In this document: positions 18,914-27,972 of the stretch, piece after piece | Layout of the letters: each line of letters opens with the position of its first letter | Numbering within the stretch: the stretch's first letter is position 1 | Origin: Desulfogranum marinum | Lineage (GTDB): Bacteria; Desulfobacterota; Desulfobulbia; Desulfobulbales; Desulfobulbaceae | Direction of reading: 5' to 3' | Assembly (NCBI RefSeq): GCF_016918565.1 | Contig: NZ_JAFFQD010000024.1 | Coordinates: forward strand, 20,782 to 84,781 | Length of the DNA stretch: 64,000 nucleotides | Notes under the pieces: model-generated | What the model was told of the DNA's origin: nothing | Databases searched by the model: none | The model's input: only the letters and a program-made list of their open reading frames with translations | Position numbers and translations under genes: made by a program

Positions 18914-20698
18914 ATGATAAAGAGTATGTGGAATCAGGCGTTCGCTTTTCTGCAGAAAATAGGAAAATCACTTATGCTGCCGGTTGCCATTTTACCGGCA
19001 GCCGGTATCCTTCTTGGCGTGGGGAGCGCTGAATTTTCAATCTTTCCTGAAATTGTCAACTCCATGATGGCAGCCGCCGGGGGTGCAATTTTCGGCAACC
19101 TGGCCCTTTTGTTTGCTATTGGCGTTGCCCTGGGATTGACAAAGAATGATGGTGTGTCCGCATTATCGGCTGCGGTTGGGTATGCGGTGATGGTTGCGAC
19201 AATGGGGGTAGCCGCAGGTCTACTTGGGTTGGAGACGCGATCCGTACTCGGTATGGACTCCATTGATACCGGTGTATTTGGTGGGATATTGGTTGGTGGC
19301 CTGGCTGCTTTTCTGTTCAATAAATACTATCGTATATCCCTCCCTTCATATCTTGGCTTTTTTGCCGGCAAACGATTTGTGCCGATTGCCACCTCCTTTG
19401 CAGCCATATTGCTTGGCGTTGTGCTCAGCTTTATCTGGCCCCCTGTTCAACATGGCATTGATGCGTTTTCCGAGTTTGCCTCGACCGGTAATACCACCCT
19501 GGCAGTTGGGATCTACGGGTTCGTGGAGCGGCTGCTGATTCCCTTTGGGTTACATCATATCTGGAATGTTCCTTTTTTCTTTGAACTGGGGAGTTTCACC
19601 ACTCCGGACGGAGAGGTCGTACGGGGAGTTCTGAATCGATTTTTTGCAGGGGATCGTCAGGCAGGAATCTTGGCTGGTGGTTTTGTGTTCAAGATGTTTG
19701 GTCTGCCTGCTGCAGCACTTGCCATATATCACACGGCAAAATCTGAAAACAAGGTAAAGACAGGGAGTATTATGCTGTCAGCCGCTCTTACCTCCTTTCT
19801 CACGGGTATCACCGAGCCCCTTGAGTTTGCTTTCATGTTTCTTGCACCGCTGCTTTATCTGTTTCATGCGGTACTGGTCTCAGTTGCTTTTGTCGTGACC
19901 TACCTGCTGGATGTGCGCATGGGATATTCATTTTCCCATGGTCTGATTGACTATCTTTTGTTTTATGCCATCAATATAAAGCCCTGGATGATCCTTATCC
20001 TGGGACCGATTTTCGGCGGTATCTATTATGTGGTATTTAGGCTGGCCATCACCATGTTGGATCTGAAAACACCGGGAAGGGAAGACGCCGAGGCCGATGC
20101 GGATGAGGCGCGAAATGTAGCCGCAGATACTATGGCAAAGCAGCTGGTCCTCGCCTTTGGCGGTAAATCGAATATTGTTAGTCTTGATGCCTGTATCACC
20201 AGACTGCGGGTGGAAGTAAACGATATCACCAAGTCCAACCCGGATAAGTTAAAAGCACTTGGAGCAGCAGGGGTTGTCACTGTAGGAACAGGCCTCCAGG
20301 CTATTTTTGGGACCAGGTCGGAAAACCTGATGACCGATATGCTACTGTATCTTGAGACAGCAGGTGATGATGCCGAGCTGACAGACCAAGAAATGCCCTC
20401 TGAAATCTCCTACAAGGAGGATGCGGTCCGACCTAAACTGCGAGATCAAAATGCGCCGCAGAAAGTTGCCGAGTGGCTGAGTGCCCTCGGCGGAGTGGAA
20501 AATGTAGGAATGGTTGAAGCCTGTGCGCAGACAAGGCTGAGAATACGTATCAAGGATTTCACCAAAGTCAATCAACAAGCCCTGTTGCAAAAAGGGGTCG
20601 AGGCGATTGTTCCCATTGATGATACTCTCGTTCATCTGCTGACTGGGTTGAATGCAGACCAGTATGCAGCGGAGATGGGCGCTCAGGTAGCTGGGTAA
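18914..20698 (+). CDS. PTS glucose/N-acetylglucosamine-type permease, domain order IIC-IIB-IIB
   Basis: A 594-residue PTS permease. Residues 1-385 form the IIC membrane domain of the PtsG/NagE family ([17 protein letters not shown] at the start; [13 protein letters not shown] and TGITEPLEF are substrate-site loops). Two IIB domains follow, with phosphorylatable cysteines at Cys427 (DACITRLRV) and Cys537 ([10 protein letters not shown]). The second IIB is unusual because most family members have one. The substrate is probably glucose or N-acetylglucosamine. The ATG at 18914 is favoured over one at 18899 because GAGGTGAT precedes it; the gene begins 5 bases after the fusion gene stops. Confidence 0.92.
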   Translation: MIKSMWNQAFAFLQKIGKSLMLPVAILPAAGILLGVGSAEFSIFPEIVNSMMAAAGGAIFGNLALLFAIGVALGLTKNDGVSALSAAVGYAVMVATMGVAAGLLGLETRSVLGMDSIDTGVFGGILVGGLAAFLFNKYYRISLPSYLGFFAGKRFVPIATSFAAILLGVVLSFIWPPVQHGIDAFSEFASTGNTTLAVGIYGFVERLLIPFGLHHIWNVPFFFELGSFTTPDGEVVRGVLNRFFAGDRQAGILAGGFVFKMFGLPAAALAIYHTAKSENKVKTGSIMLSAALTSFLTGITEPLEFAFMFLAPLLYLFHAVLVSVAFVVTYLLDVRMGYSFSHGLIDYLLFYAINIKPWMILILGPIFGGIYYVVFRLAITMLDLKTPGREDAEADADEARNVAADTMAKQLVLAFGGKSNIVSLDACITRLRVEVNDITKSNPDKLKALGAAGVVTVGTGLQAIFGTRSENLMTDMLLYLETAGDDAELTDQEMPSEISYKEDAVRPKLRDQNAPQKVAEWLSALGGVENVGMVEACAQTRLRIRIKDFTKVNQQALLQKGVEAIVPIDDTLVHLLTGLNADQYAAEMGAQVAG

Positions 20699-20725
20699 TA
20701 GGAATTTGTCATCAGTAGAGTCTTG

Positions 20726-20770
20726 CACAGGCGGGAGGTGAGCATGGAGGTTACCCCAAACCTGCCTGTG
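20726..20770 (+). terminator. Stem-loop after the PTS operon
   Basis: A 10-bp stem pairs CACAGGCGGG (20726-20735) with CCTGCCTGTG (20761-20770), one G:U pair. There is no long T-run after it, so it may be a weak terminator or an mRNA 3'-end stabiliser. Confidence 0.45.
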
Positions 20771-20850
20771 ACAGGACGTTTGTTAATTTAATAGCAGGAA
20801 TTCTTTTTCTGGTAGTTCAAATTGACCAGCCAAAGGCTTGGGCTGTTTAC

Positions 20851-21302
20851 AGTTCTACTTTGTCCTGAACAATGCTTATTCGTACTGGTGAGTACTTGCC
20901 CACAAGATCACCACCGGGCATAGTTACGGTCTGTTCGGTGAAGCTTGCTTCCGGCCAATCAATGTCTGGATGTTTATGATATGTCATGCAGCCAATCCGG
21001 TGATTTTCCCACATCCTATAGAAAAAAGCAGGGCTGTATCCTTCCCGATCAAAAACTAAAAAAAAGACAGAGAAACGGTTTGTTGTCTAATTATTCTGCG
21101 GTTGGCTGGTTGGGGATATCTTTTAACAGGCGAGGTACAATGTCTTTTTCCAGGGTTTTTGTCAGGCCTGGATCTATGGCTTTTTCTACCATGAAAAATG
21201 AGCGTCCAGTGGCATCGTTCACCCAATAGTCACTGGTGCCGCACAGGCACAACCGTTCACGTGAGACATATCAACTTGCCGACAACTCCCTGCCAATACA
21301 AG
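20851..21302 (-). pseudogene. Decayed transposase-like gene remnant
   Basis: Read on the minus strand, fragments in more than one frame form a coherent protein tail: around 21300-21240 YVSRERLCLCG, then GTSDYWVNDATGRSFFMVEK and TLEKDIVPRLLKDIPNQP to a stop at about 21087, and after a disrupted stretch LVFDREGYSPAFFYRMWENH, YHKHPDIDWPEASF and TMPGGDLVGKYSPVR to about 20851. The order and motifs (DREGYSP, YHK, WPE) resemble the putative transposases common in Desulfobacterota genomes, as I recall them; the family name is uncertain. In-frame stops and the missing ends show it is dead. Confidence 0.6.
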
Positions 21303-21841
21303 TTGTGCACTATTAAAGCGAAACATTCGCTGATCATTGGCTGGGTGAGTGTAGATATGTACACCACCATGTAATAGGTCCAGCTGTCATCTTCGCTCAC
21401 GACACTGATCAGATGATTAATTGCAGTTGCGCCGGGAGATATAAATGGTCATGTTTGCTGAGCAATGGGGTGAAAAAGAGCTATAGCGTCAAATCAAGAG
21501 GTCTAAACTTTCAATTGGGCTAAATGTGTAGAAAGAGCAAGAAACACATCTTTGCCGGACCAATAGATGCCACAAAGACTATTGACCTGAAATATTTTCG
21601 ACTATTTTTTGTCCCCTCTTGAGACATTTCTTGGCTGCTACTCGTAATATATTTTCCACTTAGCAGCTTGTTCAAATCCTCCAAGCCTCTTTCCTGCTCA
21701 CACTTCGCTAATTCCCAAGTACAAATTATCCCTTGTTGAGGATTGGTGGTAATCAAATATTTATTTGAAATAACAACTAAAAGAAGATAGATTGTAAAGA
21801 GTTGATGATTGATTGGAAGAAGAATTTGTAAGAGTTAGGAT
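21303..21841. other. Non-coding DNA upstream of the TRAP-TAXI operon
   Basis: No supported gene. A 78-codon minus-strand frame at 21520-21756 has no recognised homology and no ribosome site. The DNA is AT-rich and probably carries the rest of the decayed element plus the promoter of the TRAP operon. Confidence 0.5.
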
Positions 21842-21851
21842 TTGTTTACAA
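21842..21851. promoter_or_regulatory. TTGTTTACAA motif upstream of TRAP-TAXI genes
   Basis: The 10-mer is the reverse complement of TTGTAAACAA at 11457-11466 and has the TnGT-N2-ACnA form typical for FadR-subfamily regulators. It lies 86 bases before the binding-protein start, a sensible place for an operator. Confidence 0.35.
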
Positions 21852-21936
21852 AATAATGCCCTATCGCTTATTATCAGTGACAAATGTCACAGTTAAGCCT
21901 CACTCTCAACAACCCAAAGCTAGGAGGATGTCACAA

Positions 21937-22899
21937 ATGAAACAGATCGTTAAAATTTCAACCCTGCTTATCGTAACAACCCTCGTCTTCACTATGCCCG
22001 CAATGGCCAAGCTTTACGTCTTTGGTGGCGGCCCAGCCGGTGGTACCTTTCAGACCGTCGCCAACGCTGTTCAGGTTTACGGGCCGATTAAAGATCTGGC
22101 CAAAGATGGAGTCACCATCAAAACCCAGTCGTCAGGTGGCTCGATCGCCAATTTGCGTAACGTCGACAAAGGCAAAGTTGCCTTCGGCACTGTCTACTCC
22201 GGCCATGTTTACCTTGGCGCTAACGGCCTGCTGAAGAACGACACGAAAAAATACCAAAATGTTCAGGCTGTTGCTTTCCTTTATGGTGCTCCGGCACAAC
22301 TGGTGGTCAAAAAAGGATCCGGTATCAAGTCAACCAAGGATCTGGTCGGCAAAAAGGTCGGCGTCGGTAACGCTGGTTCTGGAGCCTTCGCCAACTGCGA
22401 GCTCTTCTTCACCCACATGGGCGTATGGGACAAGGTTGAGCGCAACGCCATGGGCTACAACGATGCTGCTGCCGCTTTCGGCAATAACCAACTTGATGCT
22501 TTCTGGCTGTTCACCGCTTTTCCATCCGGCGCTATCATTATGGCTGCCCAGACCAACGACATCGAGTTGATTGATCTTGGTGCCGATGCCACTGCTTCCG
22601 GTTTCTATGACAAGTATCCCTACTTCGGCAAAATTAAAGTGCCGGCTGGCACCTACAAAGGTATTGAAGCCGACGTACCATCCTTCCAGGACTCGGCTCT
22701 TTGGGTTGCCAACAAAGACGTTCCAGAAGACGTCGTTTACAACATGCTCAAAGCAATCTTCACCGACGAAGGCCTGGCACACATGGTCGCTCAGAAGAAA
22801 ACCTTCAAGGCCATGGCCGTTAAAAAAGGTGCTGACGGCATCGTTACTCCGATGCATCCAGGTGCTACCAAGTTCTGGAAAGAAAAAGGCGTGCTCTAA
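21937..22899 (+). CDS. TRAP transporter solute-binding protein, TAXI family
   Basis: A 320-residue periplasmic protein. The signal peptide (MKQIVKISTLLIVTTLVFTM, cleavage after AMA) is followed by the TAXI hallmark GGGPAGGTFQTVANA and the ligand-contact region TQSSGGSIANLRNV. TAXI-type TRAP systems import carboxylates such as glutamate-like or aromatic acids using an ion gradient. The start at 21937 is chosen because AGGAGG lies 9 bases before it; an ATG three codons earlier overlaps the ribosome site. Codon use is noticeably richer in C-ending codons than neighbouring genes, as also in the permease gene downstream, which hints at high expression or acquisition by transfer. Confidence 0.93.
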   Translation: MKQIVKISTLLIVTTLVFTMPAMAKLYVFGGGPAGGTFQTVANAVQVYGPIKDLAKDGVTIKTQSSGGSIANLRNVDKGKVAFGTVYSGHVYLGANGLLKNDTKKYQNVQAVAFLYGAPAQLVVKKGSGIKSTKDLVGKKVGVGNAGSGAFANCELFFTHMGVWDKVERNAMGYNDAAAAFGNNQLDAFWLFTAFPSGAIIMAAQTNDIELIDLGADATASGFYDKYPYFGKIKVPAGTYKGIEADVPSFQDSALWVANKDVPEDVVYNMLKAIFTDEGLAHMVAQKKTFKAMAVKKGADGIVTPMHPGATKFWKEKGVL

Positions 22900-22923
22900 T
22901 ATCGCTGTCTGAGAACAATGTAC

Positions 22924-22952
22924 TCGGGGCAGGGGATCCCCCTCTGCCCCGA
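22924..22952 (+). terminator. GC-rich stem-loop between TRAP binding protein and permease
   Basis: TCGGGGCAG (22924-22932) pairs perfectly with CTGCCCCGA (22944-22952). It lacks a T-run, so it probably protects the 3' end of the binding-protein mRNA and lowers permease expression rather than stopping all transcription. Confidence 0.6.
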
Positions 22953-23076
22953 AGTTTGCAAACAGTGTAAATTGAGAATATTGGGAACAGGCAGCAGCGA
23001 ATAATTCGCCCCGATTTTATCCCCGGCTTCGTGTTCCCCATAGTATCGTCAACCTTTAATGATCCAGAGGTGTTCT

Positions 23077-24801
23077 GTGTATCAAAAGCTAAAACGATTT
23101 GAACAAATTATATTTGATATCTGCGCCATGGGGCTGCTGCTGTTCTATTCATACGCCGCCATCATCACACCGGCAGCTACCCAGTATCACCGCGGCATCT
23201 ATGTCATCATTACTTATATCTTGGTTTTTTTGAGCTACCGCTCGAAAAACATCTTACTGCGGGTGCTCGATTACATTTTGATGGTTGCCTCGATCATCTC
23301 GATAAGCTACTGGATCGCCAATTTTGAGGTTATCAATTACCGGACAGGCGCCGAAACCCAACTCGACACCATCATGGCGGTCATCGGCGTGGTTATCAGC
23401 GTTGAACTGGCCCGGCGGGTGGTCGGCAACGTCTTTGTCGTTATCGGCTCTTTGATGCTTGCCTACGGCGTCTACGGCGCCCATGTGCCGGACCTGTTTG
23501 CCCATGCCGGGGCAACATTCCCGGAACTTTGCATCGAAATTTTCTACCGCAGCGACGGCATCTTCGGCATCATGGCCAACGTTCTCGCAACTTACATTCT
23601 GCTGTTTGTACTTTTCGGCGCATTTCTGGAGAAGTGTGGCGCACAGAGATTTTTTATTGATTTTCCTCTAGCAGCAGTCGGTCACAAAATCGGCGGCCCA
23701 GGCAAGGTAGCAGTCATAGCTTCCGGCCTGTTCGGTTCGATCTCCGGTAGCGCCATCGCCAATACTGTCTCAACCGGAGCCTTCACCATCCCGATGATGA
23801 AAAAAGCAGGTTTCAAACCGCATATTGCCGGAGGTATCGAACCGGCAGCATCGATCGGCGGGATGTTCATGCCACCGATCATGGGTGCGGGCGGTTTCAT
23901 CATGGCCGAATTGACCGGGGAGCCCTATTCGCGGATCATGCTGGTCGCTCTATTTCCTGCCATCATGTACTTTTTCAGCGTCTTCGTCATGGTCCATTAC
24001 GAGGCCAAAAAGGACAACATCGTCGGTGAAAAGTCCGAACATAGCGCCATGGGAATCCTCAAGGCAGAGTGGTATTACACGTTGCCACTGGTCGTTATCA
24101 CCATCTTCATGCTCTACGGCTATTCGCCAGGCTACTCTGCTATTATCGGTCTGATCACCTGCATCATCGTCTCCTGGTTCCGCACTGAAACACGCATCGG
24201 CCCGAAGCAATTTCTCGAAGCAGCACGTGAGGGTGCCGAAAGTAGTCTTAAGATCGGTGCAACTGTGGGTGTTATAGGAATTATTATCGGCGTTCTGACC
24301 TATAGCGGTCTGGTGCTGACCTTCGCTGATATCGTTATCGAAATGGCTGGCGGTTCGCTGGTCCTGACCATCCTGCTGATTGCCTTGGCTTCGCTGGTTC
24401 TGGGAATGGGTGTGCCGGTCACCGCCGCCTACCTGATTACGGCTGTGGTCGCGGTTCCGGCCCTTACTCACCTGGGTGTAAACGAACTAGCCGCGCACAT
24501 GATCGTTTACTGGTTGTCTCAGGATTCCAATATTACACCGCCAGTCTGTATCGCCGCCTTTGCTGGCGCAACCATTGCCAAGGCAAATATGTGGAAGACA
24601 GCTTTTTCTGCCTTCAAGTTTGCCAAATTCCTCTACCTTGGTCCCTTTCTGTTTGGCTATGTCCCAGGGTTTTCCCTCAACGGCACGACAATGGATATCG
24701 TCAAGGCCTTCATCTTGATTATCATCGGAACCTACTTCTATTCCTGGTTCCTCAGTGGCATCTGGATCCGCTGGTTTATACCGAACAAAAAGGCGGCATA
24801 A
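23077..24801 (+). CDS. TRAP transporter fused permease (4TM/12TM type)
   Basis: A 574-residue inner-membrane protein in which the small (DctQ-like) and large (DctM-like) permease parts are fused, as usual for TAXI systems. The N-terminal part has about four hydrophobic segments, and the DctM part contains the conserved FGSISGSAIANTVSTGAFTI and IEPAASIGGMFMPPIMGAGG loops and near the end YWLSQDSNITPPVC. It works with the TAXI binding protein 178 bases upstream. The GTG at 23077 has AGAGG about 6 bases before it and is preferred to an ATG at 23059, whose upstream lacks a ribosome site. Confidence 0.92.
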   Translation: MYQKLKRFEQIIFDICAMGLLLFYSYAAIITPAATQYHRGIYVIITYILVFLSYRSKNILLRVLDYILMVASIISISYWIANFEVINYRTGAETQLDTIMAVIGVVISVELARRVVGNVFVVIGSLMLAYGVYGAHVPDLFAHAGATFPELCIEIFYRSDGIFGIMANVLATYILLFVLFGAFLEKCGAQRFFIDFPLAAVGHKIGGPGKVAVIASGLFGSISGSAIANTVSTGAFTIPMMKKAGFKPHIAGGIEPAASIGGMFMPPIMGAGGFIMAELTGEPYSRIMLVALFPAIMYFFSVFVMVHYEAKKDNIVGEKSEHSAMGILKAEWYYTLPLVVITIFMLYGYSPGYSAIIGLITCIIVSWFRTETRIGPKQFLEAAREGAESSLKIGATVGVIGIIIGVLTYSGLVLTFADIVIEMAGGSLVLTILLIALASLVLGMGVPVTAAYLITAVVAVPALTHLGVNELAAHMIVYWLSQDSNITPPVCIAAFAGATIAKANMWKTAFSAFKFAKFLYLGPFLFGYVPGFSLNGTTMDIVKAFILIIIGTYFYSWFLSGIWIRWFIPNKKAA

Positions 24802-24904
24802 ACCAGCAGTTGAAAACATCTACGCCCCATTTTCGGTTAGATATTTGCCACGTAGCTCAGAGACCGGTAATTTTATCGAATGTGGTGGTTGAAAAGGAGG
24901 AAGT

Positions 24905-24973
24905 ATGCTGGCAGAGGCATTAACCTTCGACTCCTTAAATAGATTAAACTTAGAAAGCGATAAGTATCTGTAA
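24905..24973 (+). CDS. Possible 22-residue small protein
   Basis: A short frame beginning MLAEALTFDSLNRLNL has a near-ideal AAAAGGAGG ribosome site 5 bases before its ATG, 100 bases after the TRAP permease. There is no recognised homology; it may be a translated small protein or the start of a gene lost when neighbouring DNA decayed. Confidence 0.25.
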   Translation: MLAEALTFDSLNRLNLESDKYL

Positions 24974-25046
24974 TTAATTAAATAATATTTAAAATTGTAG
25001 TGTCGTGCGCATGACTTTATAGGGTAACCCCGAAAAAGGCGTACAC

Positions 25047-25203
25047 ATGATTCGATACAGGAGCAGCAAGCAGCTCACGCTCGACGGATTTCACCGTGCC
25101 ATTTGGCGGCAAGCTGAATCCTGACAACAGGTGGGTGAAGGGGGGCGAAATTATTCCCTGGGATGACCTTGCCGTCGGTTATTATAAGACCATGGATGAT
25201 TGA
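25047..25203 (+). pseudogene. N-terminal remnant of an IS1182/IS5-type transposase
   Basis: Starts with MIRYRSSKQLTL, then after a one-base frameshift continues PFGGKLNPDNRWVKGGEIIP and WDDLAVGYY before a TGA. The PFG-L-P-NRWVK-IPW pattern is the conserved beginning of a large transposase family (IS5/IS1182 group). Only about 50 of some 450 codons remain, so the gene is a truncated relic. Confidence 0.65.
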
Positions 25204-25261
25204 TGTGGTAGGAATTTGTAAAATTGTACGTTTGCCAAAACCTGTTTCCTCGAATGCTAAG

Positions 25262-25545
25262 TTATTGTTGGGTGCTTTCTCCTTCAATAAGCCTAAAACC
25301 AAGATCAATTATATTTGACTCTAACTTTTCCCCGTTAATTCTTTTCAATGCAGATTCTGCTGCAATTTTCCCGATTTTTCTTCTTGGCGAGTGAGTGGTC
25401 GTCAGCCTGGGAGACGTTAACCGACCGGTGACGAGGTTGTTAAAACCGGTTACTGCTTTATCTTCAGGCACTTGCACTCCCAATCGATTGAAAGTTAAGA
25501 GCATTGCCGATGCAAAAGTATCATTATGAATATACCGTCATTGTC
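25262..25545 (-). pseudogene. C-terminal fragment of a LacI-family regulator
   Basis: The minus strand encodes NDTFASAMLLTFNRLGVQVP then EDKAVTGFNNL, HSPRRKIGKIAAESALKRI and a C-terminal tail: the last about 90 residues of the sugar-binding domain of a LacI/GalR repressor. A frameshift near 25510 separates the first residues, and the DNA-binding domain and most of the sensor domain are missing. It is inactive. Confidence 0.7.
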
Positions 25546-25583
25546 TGTCTCTGAAATCCCAGAATCCTCCTAAAAACCATCTA

Positions 25584-26011
25584 GTAGTTGAAGAACTACG
25601 CTTGAGTGGAGGACTTATACTGTCACTGGTGGCAAACCTTGGGACCAGATAGTTGGCCATATTGCTTTTTCACCGATAAAAATCAACAATCAAGATTCTA
25701 AATGGGTTGGATTAGCACCGATTAGCGTTGACCCAAAACATCAAAATAATGGCATTGGAAATAAACTCATAAACGAGGGGTTAGACCGGGTACGTATGTT
25801 AAACTATGCCGGGGTTGTTGTCTTGAGTGACATGGATTGTTTCGAGCGATTCGGTTTCAATAATAAACCAAATTTAGAAATTCACGAAGAGCCACATAAA
25901 GACACTTATGCCGTTTCACTCAATGCGATGCCACCAGAAGGAAAGATCTCTGTTCATTCGGCATTTTCACGCCGTGCATGGGGGTACTCTTTATCATCAA
26001 CCTATAATTAG
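25584..26011 (+). pseudogene. Frameshifted GNAT N-acetyltransferase
   Basis: The first part VVEELRLSGGLILSLVA is in one frame and the rest, from DQIVGHIAFSPIKI onward, in another, so a small indel lies near 25640-25650. The second part has the acetyl-CoA loop in variant form (SVDPKHQNNGIGNKLINEGL) and the YhbS-like VLSDMDCFERFGF segment. The 5' end is also missing. It reads as a recently broken YhbS-type acetyltransferase. Confidence 0.7.
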
Positions 26012-26029
26012 TTGAAATAGCTACTATTC

Positions 26030-26061
26030 CCTTAGGCCTCACATTATAGTGTGCCTAAAGG
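26030..26061. terminator. Hairpin after the GNAT remnant
   Basis: CCTTAGGC (26030-26037) pairs with GCCTAAAGG (26053-26061), one bulge, with an inner CAC/GTG. No T-run follows, so terminator activity is uncertain. Confidence 0.35.
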
Positions 26062-26171
26062 AGTGTGCATTTTGTAAACGAATTAGTGCCTTGAGAAATA
26101 GAGAGTTAGGTGTTGAGCAAAATGAAAACTCTCTTTTAATGGTGCCTGTTCCCTCTTTGCTTTTTCTCTGG

Positions 26172-26234
26172 CGTTAGTACACAATACGCTTTACCTTACT
26201 TACTAACGGTTTGTTGTTTTTTGGTAATTACTAA
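26172..26234. promoter_or_regulatory. Candidate operators upstream of the sulfatase gene
   Basis: A perfect inverted pair CGTTAGTA (26172-26179) and TACTAACG (26201-26208) is followed by the near-palindrome TTGGTAATTACTAA (26221-26234), all 70-135 bases before the sulfatase start. They are plausible binding sites for an unidentified regulator. Confidence 0.35.
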
Positions 26235-26306
26235 AAAAATGACAGAGCCAACCGCCAGTCATTTTTTAAGAGTTTACACCACTATTAAAGCTACACGGAG
26301 GGTTAG

Positions 26307-27890
26307 ATGGAATCTAAAAAGAGAGTGTATTCTTTTTTTGCAGTAACCGCAGCCGTCGTCCTAGCTGTTGGTGTTGCACAGGCAGAGGCGTCCCCAAAAC
26401 CTAATATTCTGGTCATCTGGGGAGATGACATCGGAATATCTAATGTTAGTGCGTATACAAAAGGTGTTATGGGATACCGCACCCCAAACATTGATCGAAT
26501 TGCAGATGAAGGCATGATCTTTACTGACTATTATGGTGAGCAAAGTTGTACTGCAGGTCGCTCCTCCTTCATTATGGGGCAATCAGTTTTCAGGACCGGG
26601 CTCTCTAAGGTTGGACTGCCGGGTGCTGAAGAAGGAATGCAGGCAGAAGACCCCACCATTGCTACGGTGTTGAAGGCTCAAGGATATGCTACTGGTCAGT
26701 TCGGAAAAAACCATTTGGGTGACAGGGATGAGCATTTGCCTACCATGCATGGTTTTGATGAATTTTTTGGCAATCTGTATCACCTGAACGCCGAAGAAGA
26801 ACCGGAAAATGAAGATTATCCACGTGATCTAAAGCTAGCAAGTGGCAAAACCTTTCTTGAGACTTTCGGGCCACGCGGTGTGATCCACTCCTGGGCTCAG
26901 CCGGATGGTACTCAGAAAATAGAAGACACTGGCCCGCTTACTAAAAAGAGAATGGAAACGGTGGATGATGAGACCTCTGAACGCGCTCTTGAATTTATGG
27001 AAGAGCAAGTTAAGGCCGGCAAGCCGTTTTTTGTCTGGTGGAACGGAACACGGATGCATTTCCGTACTCATGTTAAAGAGGAATTGCGCGGTATTTCCGG
27101 TCAGGATGAATATTCCGACGGCATGGTCGAACATGACATGCATGTCGGCAAATTCCTTGAAAAACTTGATCAGCTTGGTATTGCAGAAAATACCATTGTT
27201 TTCTACTCAACTGACAATGGCGTACACATGAATACCTGGCCGGATGCCGGCATGACCCCATTTCGAGGAGAGAAAAACACAAACTGGGAAGGTGCTTGGC
27301 GTGTTCCAGCAATGGTTCGCTGGCCTGGTAAAATTGAACCACTCAGTGTGAATAACGAGATCGTCCATCATATGGACTGGTTGCCAACTTTTGCTGCCAT
27401 TGCCGGTGATAAGACGGTAAAAGAAGATTTAATACAAGGTACAAAGCTCGGTGACAAAGATTATAAAGTGCACCTAGATGGATACAACCTGCTACCAATG
27501 CTGACTGGTAAAACTGATGAAAGTCCCCGCAAAGAGGTTTTTTATTTTTCTGATGACGGTGACCTGACTGCTCTTCGCTATGATGATTGGAAGCTCCTCT
27601 TCATGGAACAAAAGGCAGTTGGCACTTTCCGTGTTTGGATGGAGCCATTTGTTCCTTTGCGTGTGCCGTTGATTTTCAACCTCCGCCGCGATCCTTACGA
27701 ACGGGCTAGTTTAACCTCCAACACCTATTATGACTGGCTATTAGACCGGGCTTACCTGCTTGTCCCTGCCCAGACCTATGTTGGCCAATTCTTGAGTACA
27801 TTTCAAGAATTTCCACCTCGTCAAGAGGCGGCAAGCTTCAGTCTGGATAAAGTAATGGAAAAGCTCACTGCAAATGGTGGGGCGCAATAA
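26307..27890 (+). CDS. Exported type I sulfatase (arylsulfatase family)
   Basis: A 527-residue sulfatase. A signal peptide (MESKKRVYSFFAVTAAVVLA, cleavage after AQA) precedes the metal motif PNILVIWGDDIG and the active-site sequence C81-T-A-G-R, whose cysteine must be turned into formylglycine. C-x-A-x-R is accepted by radical-SAM sulfatase-maturing enzymes; no maturase gene is in the window. Further family motifs are GQFGKNHLGD and FYSTDNG. The enzyme should cleave sulfate esters in the periplasm. An ACGGAGGG ribosome site precedes the ATG. The gene ends in a strong terminator just before an HAD phosphatase and a cytochrome b-Rieske gene set. Confidence 0.92.
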   Translation: MESKKRVYSFFAVTAAVVLAVGVAQAEASPKPNILVIWGDDIGISNVSAYTKGVMGYRTPNIDRIADEGMIFTDYYGEQSCTAGRSSFIMGQSVFRTGLSKVGLPGAEEGMQAEDPTIATVLKAQGYATGQFGKNHLGDRDEHLPTMHGFDEFFGNLYHLNAEEEPENEDYPRDLKLASGKTFLETFGPRGVIHSWAQPDGTQKIEDTGPLTKKRMETVDDETSERALEFMEEQVKAGKPFFVWWNGTRMHFRTHVKEELRGISGQDEYSDGMVEHDMHVGKFLEKLDQLGIAENTIVFYSTDNGVHMNTWPDAGMTPFRGEKNTNWEGAWRVPAMVRWPGKIEPLSVNNEIVHHMDWLPTFAAIAGDKTVKEDLIQGTKLGDKDYKVHLDGYNLLPMLTGKTDESPRKEVFYFSDDGDLTALRYDDWKLLFMEQKAVGTFRVWMEPFVPLRVPLIFNLRRDPYERASLTSNTYYDWLLDRAYLLVPAQTYVGQFLSTFQEFPPRQEAASFSLDKVMEKLTANGGAQ

Positions 27891-27917
27891 GAGATTTTAT
27901 TGCGATCAAAAATAGTG

Positions 27918-27957
27918 GAAAACGGTAACTGACAGTTGTTAGTTGCCGTTTTTTTTT
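27918..27957 (+). terminator. Strong intrinsic terminator after the sulfatase gene
   Basis: AACGGTAACT (27921-27930) pairs with AGTTGCCGTT (27941-27950), one G:U pair, flanked by A's and followed by nine T's (27949-27957). The next gene starts only 15 bases after the T-run, so transcription of that gene must pass through this terminator. Confidence 0.88.
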
Positions 27958-27972
27958 CTGCCTGGAGGACTT

